A stretch of 7,950 nt of DNA from an uncultured Lachnospiraceae bacterium (GTDB lineage Bacteria > Bacillota > Clostridia > Lachnospirales > Lachnospiraceae), in assembly GCA_946627575.1 (NCBI GenBank), contig CAMOVS010000042.1, positions 1-7,950 on the forward strand. Direction: 5' to 3'. The notes beneath the pieces were generated by a model. It ran no database searches and had not been told where the DNA came from. It was given only the letters and a program-made list of their open reading frames with translations. How positions within the stretch are numbered: position 1 is the stretch's first letter; every line of letters begins with the position of its first letter. The position numbers and the translations under genes were made by a program. Shown here one piece after another: positions 1-4,899 of the stretch.

Positions 1-697
1 CGATGACCTTGGCGCCCAGGCCCTTGGCGCGCATGGCGCCGCCCTTGCCGCACCAGCCGTAGCCGGCGACAACTACGGTTTTTCCGGCTACAATCAGGTT
101 GGTGGTGTCCATGATGGCGGTCCAGACCGACTGACCGGTGCCGTATTTGTTATCATAGTAGTGTTTGGCTTTGGCATCGTTGACGGCCATCATGGCACAG
201 GGAAGGATGCCTTCCCGCTCCCGGGCCATAAGCCGGTAGATGCCGGTGGTTGTCTCCTCGCAGCCTCCGATCAGCTGGTCGCCGTATTCTTTGCAGCGGC
301 CGCTGAGCAGGTGGATCAGGTCGCCTCCGTCGTCGACGATCAGGTGGGGATGACAGGCCAGGGTGGCAGCCAGGAGATCTTCATACTCCTGGGCGTCGAC
401 ATCATACTTGCCGAAGGTCTCTACGCCCAGGGAGGCTACAGCGGCAGCAACATCATCCTGGGTAGACAAAGGATTGCAGCCGGTCAGGAAAACTTGGGCT
501 CCTCCCTTCTTTAAGACCAGGCCCAGATTGGCCGTTTTAGCTTCCAGATGGACCGACACGGCGATTTTAAGTCCTTTAAAAGGCTGGTCAGCTTCAAACT
601 GCTTTTCAATCTCGGACAGAGCCGGCATATGTGAACGAACCCACTCAATCTTTTTCAGCCCGGCGGGGGCCAGGGATGCATCTCTTATGATACTCAT
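1..697 (-). CDS. ahcY: S-adenosylhomocysteine hydrolase family protein, possibly S-inosylhomocysteine hydrolase (3' part missing)
   Basis: NAD-dependent hydrolase of the methyl cycle, cytosolic; it splits SAH (or SIH) to homocysteine and a nucleoside. The window holds 232 N-terminal codons of a family usually a little over 400 aa; the rest lies beyond the left edge. Visible family motifs: HLEAKTA (50-56), NPLSTQDD (75-82), DDGGD (122-126), EETTTG (147-152), the lysine/aspartate/asparagine site in NDAKAKHYYDN (K178, D182, N183), and the NAD-binding GYGWCGKG (212-219). Start: ATG at 697 with GGAG seven bases upstream. An in-frame ATG at 709 lacks a ribosome site and would add only four residues. 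It is the second gene after mtaD, same strand, 110-base gap. Oddity: classical SAHH has HxTxE at the base-contacting motif (human H55/T57/E59) but this protein has HxExK, a variant I associate with archaeal/thermophile-type enzymes and inosine preference. The family call is certain; SAH versus SIH preference is inference. Confidence 0.95.
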   Translation of the reverse strand, partial: MSIIRDASLAPAGLKKIEWVRSHMPALSEIEKQFEADQPFKGLKIAVSVHLEAKTANLGLVLKKGGAQVFLTGCNPLSTQDDVAAAVASLGVETFGKYDVDAQEYEDLLAATLACHPHLIVDDGGDLIHLLSGRCKEYGDQLIGGCEETTTGIYRLMAREREGILPCAMMAVNDAKAKHYYDNKYGTGQSVWTAIMDTTNLIVAGKTVVVAGYGWCGKGGAMRAKGLGAKVI

Positions 698-807
698 TTT
701 TTTCTCCATTTCATGTTTTTTGAATCTATCTTTAGCTGGGATACGTGATCCGGAATCGATGATCGGGATCTTACATGGGTCAAGATAATTTAAGGGAAGC
801 TCTTCTG

Positions 808-2082
808 TCAGAGACATGTCTCTGCGGCTTTGTTCACTTCATAATAAACTTTTTCCATATCGATGGTCAGAAGCTCTCTGTTTCTCATGACCAGCTTTCC
901 GTCGATCATAACGGTGGATACTTCGGATCCTCCTGCCGAATAGCAGAGGGAGGAAAGGATATTGTTGGCCGGGAACATGGATGGGGTATCCAGATCCAGG
1001 AAAATGAGATCGGCGGCGGCCCCCTCCTTGATGACACCCAGCCGGTCCTTCATGCCAAGGGCTTTGGCGGCGTTGACCGTGGCTGCCCGGACTACCGTCT
1101 CAGCCGGCAGGGATACCGGGTCATGGTGAATGCCTTTTTGGATCAGGCTTAATAGAGTCATTTCCCGGAACATGTTAAGGGTGTTGTTGCTGGCAGCCCC
1201 ATCGGTTCCGATACAGAGGTTGATTCCTTTCTCCACCATCTCGGCAGCCTGCGCGAAACCATTGCCCAGCTTGGCGTTGCTGGCTGGGTTGGTTACGATG
1301 GTGGCACCGGAGTTCCTGATGATGTCAAGGTCATCACCCTGCATCTGGACACAGTGGGCCAGGATGGTTTGTTCATCGAGGAAGCCCAGATCTGCCAGGT
1401 ATTCTACCGGTGTTTTCCCGTGCTCTTTCAGGCAGTTCTCCACTTCGGTGATGCTTTCTGAAAGGTGGGTTTGCTTTAACAGTCCCAGCTCTCTGCTTTG
1501 CTCCGCAACTTCCTTCAGCAAGCCGGGACCGCAGCTGTAGATGGCATGGGGGGACAGGATAAATTGCAGGGTGTCACTCTCGAATTCTTCTTTTTCAGCC
1601 AAAGCCTCACGGAAGCGGGGGTTGCCCTCTTCAAATAAGGAAGCTCCTACCAGGCCTCTGCCGATATAGCCCCTCATGCCGGCTTCCCGCGCTGCCAGAG
1701 GAGATTGGCGGTGGTACATATGCATATCGACAAAGCAGGTGGTTCCGGTTCGGATCATTTCGGAGAAAGCCAGGAGAGAAGACCAGTAGGCCGCTTGGGC
1801 AGGAAGCCGGTCTTCCACGGGCATGACTCCCTCAAAGAGCCATTTGGAGAACTCCACGTCATCAGCATAGTTGCGCATCAGGGTCATGTAGGCGTGGGAG
1901 TGCATGTTGATCAGGCCCGGCATGATCAGCTTATTTTTGGCATCGATGACTTCGAAGTTTTCCTCGGATGCCGGGGCAATAAAGGAGAGAATCTTATCCC
2001 GTACATAGAGGTCTCCTTCTTTGATAACGATCTGATGTCCCTCATCGACCAGGAGCTTGCCGTTGATAATTTTATAATTCAT
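808..2082 (-). CDS. mtaD: 5'-methylthioadenosine/S-adenosylhomocysteine deaminase (amidohydrolase)
   Basis: Metal-dependent cytosolic amidohydrolase that removes the 6-amino group of SAH (giving S-inosylhomocysteine) or of methylthioadenosine. The 424-aa length is normal for the family. Visible in order: a small N-terminal beta domain, MPGLINMHSH with metal ligands H61 and H63 (54-63), the family stretch YADD (72-75) followed by the tryptophan-containing WLFEGVMPVE (81-90), THLSE with H206 and E209, LAHC with H243, TNPASNAKLGNG (264-275), and GTDGAASNN with catalytic D294. A C-terminal beta-strand segment closes the composite domain. All expected metal and catalytic residues are present. Start: ATG at 2082 with AAGGA about ten bases upstream. 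First gene of a unit with the downstream SAHH-family gene, which places it in SAH recycling. The leader contains a compact structured element ending next to the ribosome site. Other amidohydrolase deaminases (guanine, chlorohydrolase-like) are less likely given the NPxSNxKL motif and the neighbour. Confidence 0.93.
   Translation of the reverse strand: MNYKIINGKLLVDEGHQIVIKEGDLYVRDKILSFIAPASEENFEVIDAKNKLIMPGLINMHSHAYMTLMRNYADDVEFSKWLFEGVMPVEDRLPAQAAYWSSLLAFSEMIRTGTTCFVDMHMYHRQSPLAAREAGMRGYIGRGLVGASLFEEGNPRFREALAEKEEFESDTLQFILSPHAIYSCGPGLLKEVAEQSRELGLLKQTHLSESITEVENCLKEHGKTPVEYLADLGFLDEQTILAHCVQMQGDDLDIIRNSGATIVTNPASNAKLGNGFAQAAEMVEKGINLCIGTDGAASNNTLNMFREMTLLSLIQKGIHHDPVSLPAETVVRAATVNAAKALGMKDRLGVIKEGAAADLIFLDLDTPSMFPANNILSSLCYSAGGSEVSTVMIDGKLVMRNRELLTIDMEKVYYEVNKAAETCL
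809..824. repeat. Perfect 16-bp palindrome over the mtaD stop codon
   Basis: CAGAGACATGTCTCTG reads identically on both strands. It covers the last codons of mtaD and the first two bases (on that strand) of the TGA. No T-run follows on the minus strand, so it is a poor intrinsic terminator. It could be a protein-binding site, a weak mRNA 3'-end hairpin between mtaD and the hydrolase gene, or chance. Confidence 0.4.
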
Positions 2083-2105
2083 ATGATATGATTCCTTTCC
2101 TGATA

Positions 2106-2172
2106 TACGCTCTCGAAGGCGGGTGATCCTGCGGATCAGGCAAGAGCCGCCGGATCGGCAGCGGAGAGCGTA
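2106..2172 (-). promoter_or_regulatory. Structured mtaD leader element (unrecognised, riboswitch-like)
   Basis: A perfect 9-bp helix (2106-2114 with 2164-2172, TACGCTCTC/GAGAGCGTA) closes a GC-rich interior. Inside are a 5-bp helix (2118-2122 with 2147-2151), a 6-bp hairpin with a 3-base loop (TGATCC 2124-2129 with GGATCA 2133-2138), and an alternative 4-bp hairpin (2149-2152 with 2156-2159). The alternative shares bases with the 5-bp helix, so the two cannot form together. Read on the minus strand, the 3' arm of the outer helix ends four bases before the mtaD AGGAAAGGA ribosome site. That position suits translational control. There is no U-run, so it is not a simple terminator. By eye it does not match SAM-I, SAH, TPP, THF, glycine, ykkC, preQ1 or purine riboswitch cores. 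Structure is seen; function is inferred. Confidence 0.5.
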
Positions 2173-2204
2173 CAGATTCTGATTGAATTCTGGAACTATC
2201 GTTT

Positions 2205-2233
2205 ACTCTATCATGAAATAAGCTCTCCTGCAA
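2205..2233 (-). promoter_or_regulatory. Possible mtaD promoter
   Basis: Read on the minus strand: TTGCAG (2233-2228), a 17-base spacer, then TAGAGT (2210-2205) preceded by an extended -10 TG. The -10 matches 4 of 6 and the -35 only 3 of 6. Transcription would start near 2198 and give a leader of about 115 bases that includes the whole structured element. Moderate to weak on its own. Confidence 0.35.
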
Positions 2234-2250
2234 TTTTAATCTTGCCGGTC

Positions 2251-2280
2251 TGTACAAATGACCGTGCTTCATTGTATAAT
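2251..2280 (+). promoter_or_regulatory. Possible promoter of the EutP-like gene
   Basis: A perfect TATAAT at 2275-2280, preceded by TGTACA (4 of 6 to TTGACA) at 2251-2256 with an 18-base spacer. The predicted start is near 2287, about 115 bases before the chosen ATG. The same stretch lies upstream of the divergent mtaD promoter. Confidence 0.45.
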
Positions 2281-2390
2281 TATCTTTAAATAATGCATGA
2301 AAAGAGTTTCTGCAGCTGCCATTTATGGAGATGAAGATTCCGGCCTGATGCTATGTAGGGAGACATCGGGGCCTTTGTCAGACACGGAAA

Positions 2391-2396
2391 GGGAGG
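2391..2396 (+). promoter_or_regulatory. Ribosome binding site deciding the EutP-like start
   Basis: GGGAGG lies five bases before the ATG at 2402. The ATG at 2398 is out of frame and too close. The upstream in-frame ATG at 2297 has no purine-rich site. The choice at 2402 also puts the beta1/P-loop (RKIMFVGRSEAGKTT) at the very N-terminus, as is normal for the family. Confidence 0.75.
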
Positions 2397-2401
2397 TATG
2401 C

Positions 2402-2938
2402 ATGCGTAAAATTATGTTTGTCGGCCGCAGTGAAGCCGGAAAGACGACCATCATGCAGGCCATGAAGGGAGAAAAGATCGTTTACCATAAGACCCAGTAT
2501 ATTAATCATTATGATGTGGTGATCGATACGCCGGGAGAGTATGCCGAGACCAAGGAACTGTCTTCGGCGCTGGCGATTTACGGGGCGGAGGCGGATGTGA
2601 TCGGTCTGCTGATGAGTGCCATAGAGCCTTATTCCCTTTATCCGCCCAATGTGGTGTCGGTCAGCAACCGGGAGATCGTAGGGGTAGTCACCAAGATTGA
2701 TCACTGGGCAGCCGATCCTGAGCAGGCGGCTGAATGGCTTCGGATTGCCGGTTGTAAGAAGATTTTCTACACAAGCGCCTATACGGGGGAAGGCATTGCG
2801 GATATTCTGGAGTACCTGAAAGAATCCATCGATGTCCTGCCCTGGGAAGAAGCCAAAAAAGAATACGACAATATCGGCTACGGGCCGGGGGAGAGCGAGA
2901 AGATGACCCGGCAGATGGAGAGGGCCCTGTCCCTGTAA
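2402..2938 (+). CDS. eutP: EutP/PduV family P-loop GTPase
   Basis: Small cytosolic Ras-like P-loop protein of 178 aa. Motifs in order: G1 GRSEAGKTT (8-16), switch KTQ with T31 (30-32), G3 DTPGE (42-46), G4 TKID (97-100), G5 TSA (124-126). The GRxxAGKTT + KTQ + DTPGEY combination is typical of EutP/PduV rather than of Era, Der or ribosome-assembly GTPases. The C-terminal tail from about residue 148 is charged and somewhat longer than in short family members. Related proteins are encoded with ethanolamine and propanediol microcompartments; PduV has been linked to microcompartment movement and EutP has been reported to have acetate kinase activity. No shell, ammonia-lyase or diol dehydratase gene is in this window, so its role here is open. 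The next gene is co-directional after about 95 bases with a hairpin between. Family call strong; the gene symbol means family membership, not proven ethanolamine function. Confidence 0.88.
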   Translation: MRKIMFVGRSEAGKTTIMQAMKGEKIVYHKTQYINHYDVVIDTPGEYAETKELSSALAIYGAEADVIGLLMSAIEPYSLYPPNVVSVSNREIVGVVTKIDHWAADPEQAAEWLRIAGCKKIFYTSAYTGEGIADILEYLKESIDVLPWEEAKKEYDNIGYGPGESEKMTRQMERALSL

Positions 2939-2954
2939 ATGCTTAGCCGGGGCA

Positions 2955-2974
2955 AAGAACGCCGAGGCGTTCTT
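2955..2974 (+). terminator. Hairpin after the EutP-like gene, weak terminator or processing stem
   Basis: AAGAACGC (2955-2962) pairs perfectly with GCGTTCTT (2967-2974) around a CGAG loop, 16 bases after the stop codon. The downstream sequence is GAATAATAC, not a U-run, so efficient intrinsic termination is doubtful. It may instead protect the mRNA end or separate expression of the two genes. Confidence 0.35.
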
Positions 2975-3033
2975 GAATAATACATTCATAATACACAACA
3001 TTAAAGAAGCGCACGAAGGAGGAAATGAAGAAG

Positions 3034-4365
3034 ATGAGAAAAAGAATGACGCATTGGATCGCATGGAGTTTGGCCATGATACTGATTCTCGGCCTTATGA
3101 CAGGCTGCGGGACAGCAGCCGGGAAGGAGGAGACTACCGGTGCAGCGGTGGAGGAAACGAGTGCAGGATCGGAAGGCTCCACCAAGCTTGATTTGGGGAA
3201 GAACGGTGCTCAGGTTATGCAGCTTGGCCAGGCCATGCCTACCGGAGATATGGGCAAGGTGCTCGAACTCAGCGATATGAAGGAATATACCCAGGAAGAT
3301 GTCGATAGGGTTGACCGGGCCATCCGGGCTTATACTCCTTCCGTATCGGAGGGACTGCTTATTAACAATTCTTCTAAATTCTATTATTATGATTCTATTC
3401 CCAAAGAAGCACAGGACTTTTATGATGCCATGTACATGGTTGCCGAAGATCCGGTTTCTGCCGACTATTATATCAGCGTCACTATGGATCAGCCTCTAAC
3501 AAAAGATGATTTCACTCACTATTATTATCTGGCTTATCAGGCCATGTGCTTTGATCATCCGGAGCTCTTCTGGCTCTATAACGGCAGCAAGACCAGCATT
3601 GGAGCCGGATCCCAGGATTCTCAGACTTTTTATTTTGGTATGGAAGAGTCCTACAGCACCTTTGAAGATGATATGAAGACTTTTAATGCAGCGGTAGATA
3701 CTTTCTTAGCGGACATCGATCCTAATGCATCTGAGCTGGATAAGGCCAGACAGGTCCATGACAAGCTTTGCCAGCTGGTTACCTATGACAATAAGGTGCT
3801 GGAGATGGGAGATGATCCGGCGGCATTTGTTGACCTTGCTCATACTTCCTATGGCGTGCTGGTGGCCAATTCCCGGGGAGACAAGAACACCGCAGTCTGT
3901 GATGGGTATTCTCTAGCCTATCAGTACCTGCTGACCCAGCTGGGTATGGAGGCCATGGTTGTTCCCGGGAAAGCCGGATCGGACATGAATTCTCTGGGTG
4001 GACATGCCTGGAATGTGGTCAAGATTGACGGAGAGTGGTATGAGGTGGATTCTACCTGGGATGACAATATGATGGAGATCGGCAGTCAGATTCCTACTGA
4101 TATTGAAGGATATGAATATATACAGGAAGCTCTGTCGGATATGACTTATTCCGAGAAGCTTGGACACTATCTCTATGGACTTACCACACCCAGAATCAAG
4201 GATTATACGCCTGAAGAAGATGATTATTATTATACCAAAGACGGTACCCACGTGCTCTGTCTTACCGGTGAGAGCAAGCATTACAGAGCCAGTGAGTTTG
4301 ATGACATGGGTGAGGACGGAGAGCTGGCCGGCTATCTGCCTCAGGCTGTCAAGAGTTTGTATTAA
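3034..4365 (+). CDS. Lipoprotein with transglutaminase-like domain
   Basis: Predicted exported, membrane-anchored protein of 443 aa. The N-terminus has basic residues (RKR), a hydrophobic stretch (WIAWSLAMILILGL) and a lipobox-like LMTGC, with the lipid-modified cysteine at residue 25. A low-complexity linker rich in E, T, A, S and G follows (about 27-53). The middle (about 90-230) is rich in aromatic and acidic residues and unassigned. The transglutaminase-like core lies at about 237-345: DKARQVHDKLCQLVTYD, catalytic Cys in TAVCDGYS (C289), His in GGHAWNVV (H324) and Asp in EVDSTWDD (D339). The triad is complete, so catalysis is plausible: peptide cleavage or amide transfer at the cell surface. 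The substrate is unknown. Start: AAGGAGG at 3016-3022 is only two bases from the ATG at 3025 but eleven from the ATG at 3034, so 3034 is preferred; 3025 would add MKK. It follows the EutP-like gene without an obvious promoter. The domain call is firm; the biological role is not known. Confidence 0.9.
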   Translation: MRKRMTHWIAWSLAMILILGLMTGCGTAAGKEETTGAAVEETSAGSEGSTKLDLGKNGAQVMQLGQAMPTGDMGKVLELSDMKEYTQEDVDRVDRAIRAYTPSVSEGLLINNSSKFYYYDSIPKEAQDFYDAMYMVAEDPVSADYYISVTMDQPLTKDDFTHYYYLAYQAMCFDHPELFWLYNGSKTSIGAGSQDSQTFYFGMEESYSTFEDDMKTFNAAVDTFLADIDPNASELDKARQVHDKLCQLVTYDNKVLEMGDDPAAFVDLAHTSYGVLVANSRGDKNTAVCDGYSLAYQYLLTQLGMEAMVVPGKAGSDMNSLGGHAWNVVKIDGEWYEVDSTWDDNMMEIGSQIPTDIEGYEYIQEALSDMTYSEKLGHYLYGLTTPRIKDYTPEEDDYYYTKDGTHVLCLTGESKHYRASEFDDMGEDGELAGYLPQAVKSLY

Positions 4366-4413
4366 TATCTGAGCTATTAGCATCGACTGGCTGTAAGGAT
4401 GGCCAATGCATGA

Positions 4414-4572
4414 GAGATAAAGGATCATGCCAGAGAGCTGCTTAGGAAGCTGCAGGATGTCTTTATTGACCTTGCAGATGAAAAGATGAAGCTTGTAAAC
4501 AATATTGCCAGAATACTTGGCGTCCAGTCGAGAAGGAATTCCTGTTATTTTCCTCTTGTCATAACAGGATAA
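4414..4572 (+). other. Open stretch without a start, possible coding remnant
   Basis: Between the lipoprotein gene and the rib promoter one plus-strand frame is open for about 52 codons, bounded by TGA at 4411 and TAA at 4570. Its first part reads as a regular amphipathic helix (ARELLRKLQDVFIDLADEKM, continuing KLVNNIARILGV). No start codon with a ribosome site precedes it, and its end runs through the rib promoter. It could be a decayed gene fragment or chance; I do not call a gene. Confidence 0.2.
4541..4568. repeat. 8+8 inverted repeat around the rib -35 box
   Basis: CCTGTTAT (4541-4548) and ATAACAGG (4561-4568) are perfect inverted copies 12 bases apart. The right arm starts at the last base of the -35 hexamer (4556-4561). 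This geometry suits a repressor or activator site at the rib promoter. As RNA from upstream it could also form a hairpin, but no U-run follows, so a terminator for the lipoprotein gene is less likely. Confidence 0.45.
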
Positions 4573-4584
4573 GTAGAGTATAAT
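4556..4584 (+). promoter_or_regulatory. rib operon promoter (sigma-A type)
   Basis: TTGTCA at 4556-4561 (5 of 6), a 17-base spacer and a perfect TATAAT at 4579-4584. Predicted transcription start near 4591, about eleven bases before the FMN aptamer. Strong by sequence and position. Confidence 0.85.
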
Positions 4585-4601
4585 GATGTGCGTGTCATAA
4601 G

Positions 4602-4725
4602 ATCTTCGGGGCAGGGTGAGATTCCCGACCGGCGGTGTGCACCGGATGGTGTGAGCCCGCGAGCTGTAACAGGCATGATCCGGTGTGATTCCGGAGCCGA
4701 CGGTATAGTCCGGATGGAAGAAGAG
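4602..4725 (+). ncRNA. FMN riboswitch (RFN element)
   Basis: Cis-acting aptamer that binds FMN and lowers rib expression when FMN is plentiful. The conserved RFN blocks appear in order: CGGGGCAGGGTGAGATTCCC (4607-4626), GACCGGCGGT, CCCGCGAGC, CCGGTGTGATTCCGGAGCC and the diagnostic GACGGTATAGTCCGGATGG ending near 4717. A UCUUC/GAAGA closing helix brackets it. It sits just after a strong promoter and about 60 bases before an intrinsic terminator upstream of ribD, so control by transcription attenuation is expected. Edges are approximate to a few bases. Confidence 0.97.
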
Positions 4726-4788
4726 GAAGAGGCAGCAAAGGGTTGTATGTGTTTTGACCTATGGAAGCTGCCTGTGTTAAGATGTTTG

Positions 4789-4823
4789 CCCCGGGATGGT
4801 CCATGGACGGTTCCGGGGTTTTT
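4789..4823 (+). terminator. Intrinsic terminator of the FMN riboswitch
   Basis: CCCCGG (4789-4794) pairs with CCGGGG (4813-4818). The helix continues through wobble pairs and one mismatch to GUC/GAC around a CAUG loop, and TTTTT follows at 4819-4823. It lies between the aptamer and ribD, so it is the FMN-dependent attenuator. Bases 4787-4793 (TGCCCCG) are perfectly complementary to 4607-4613 (CGGGGCA) in the 5' part of the aptamer, a possible antiterminating pairing. Confidence 0.9.
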
Positions 4824-4899
4824 ATATGGCAGGCCTGTAAACAGTTACTTCAGATGATATGGCTGCCGGATAGGACAAAGACAGGTGGTGAGATCGGAC

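Larger units (their letters stand above)
2083..2401. other. Divergent regulatory region between mtaD and the EutP-like gene
   Basis: This 319-base stretch holds no convincing gene. From the mtaD side it contains the mtaD ribosome site (2093-2101), a GC-rich structured leader (2106-2172) and a possible minus-strand promoter (2205-2233). On the other side are a possible plus-strand promoter (2251-2280) and a roughly 115-base leader for the EutP-like gene. The EutP frame stays open upstream to 2297, but an ATG there has no ribosome site and would sit about ten bases from the predicted transcription start. Confidence 0.6.

Noticed and set aside
161..514. Long plus-strand frame opposite the SAH hydrolase
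   Set aside because: It lies antisense within a clearly conserved gene, resembles no protein, and has no ribosome site context.
776..781. Separate promoter for the SAH hydrolase gene (TTGACC on the minus strand)
   Set aside because: No acceptable -10 sequence lies 16-18 bases downstream, so co-transcription with mtaD is simpler.
2106..2172. Known riboswitch class (SAM, SAH, TPP, THF or glycine) in front of mtaD
   Set aside because: The conserved core strings of these classes were not found on either strand; only the helix architecture is supported.
2297..2401. N-terminal extension of the EutP-like protein from an ATG at 2297
   Set aside because: No ribosome site precedes it, it would start about ten bases after the predicted transcription start, the 35 added residues do not resemble the family, and a good GGGAGG precedes the ATG at 2402.
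2955..2974. Strong intrinsic terminator after the EutP-like gene
   Set aside because: The stem is perfect but is followed by GAATAATAC rather than a U-run, so only a weak call is given.
2378..3064. 228-codon minus-strand frame opposite the EutP-like gene
   Set aside because: It is a mirror frame of a gene with complete GTPase motifs and has no recognisable motif of its own.
4885..4899. GTG start for RibD at 4885 or 4888
   Set aside because: The ATG at 4900 gives the normal family N-terminus; the GTG codons lack a better ribosome site.
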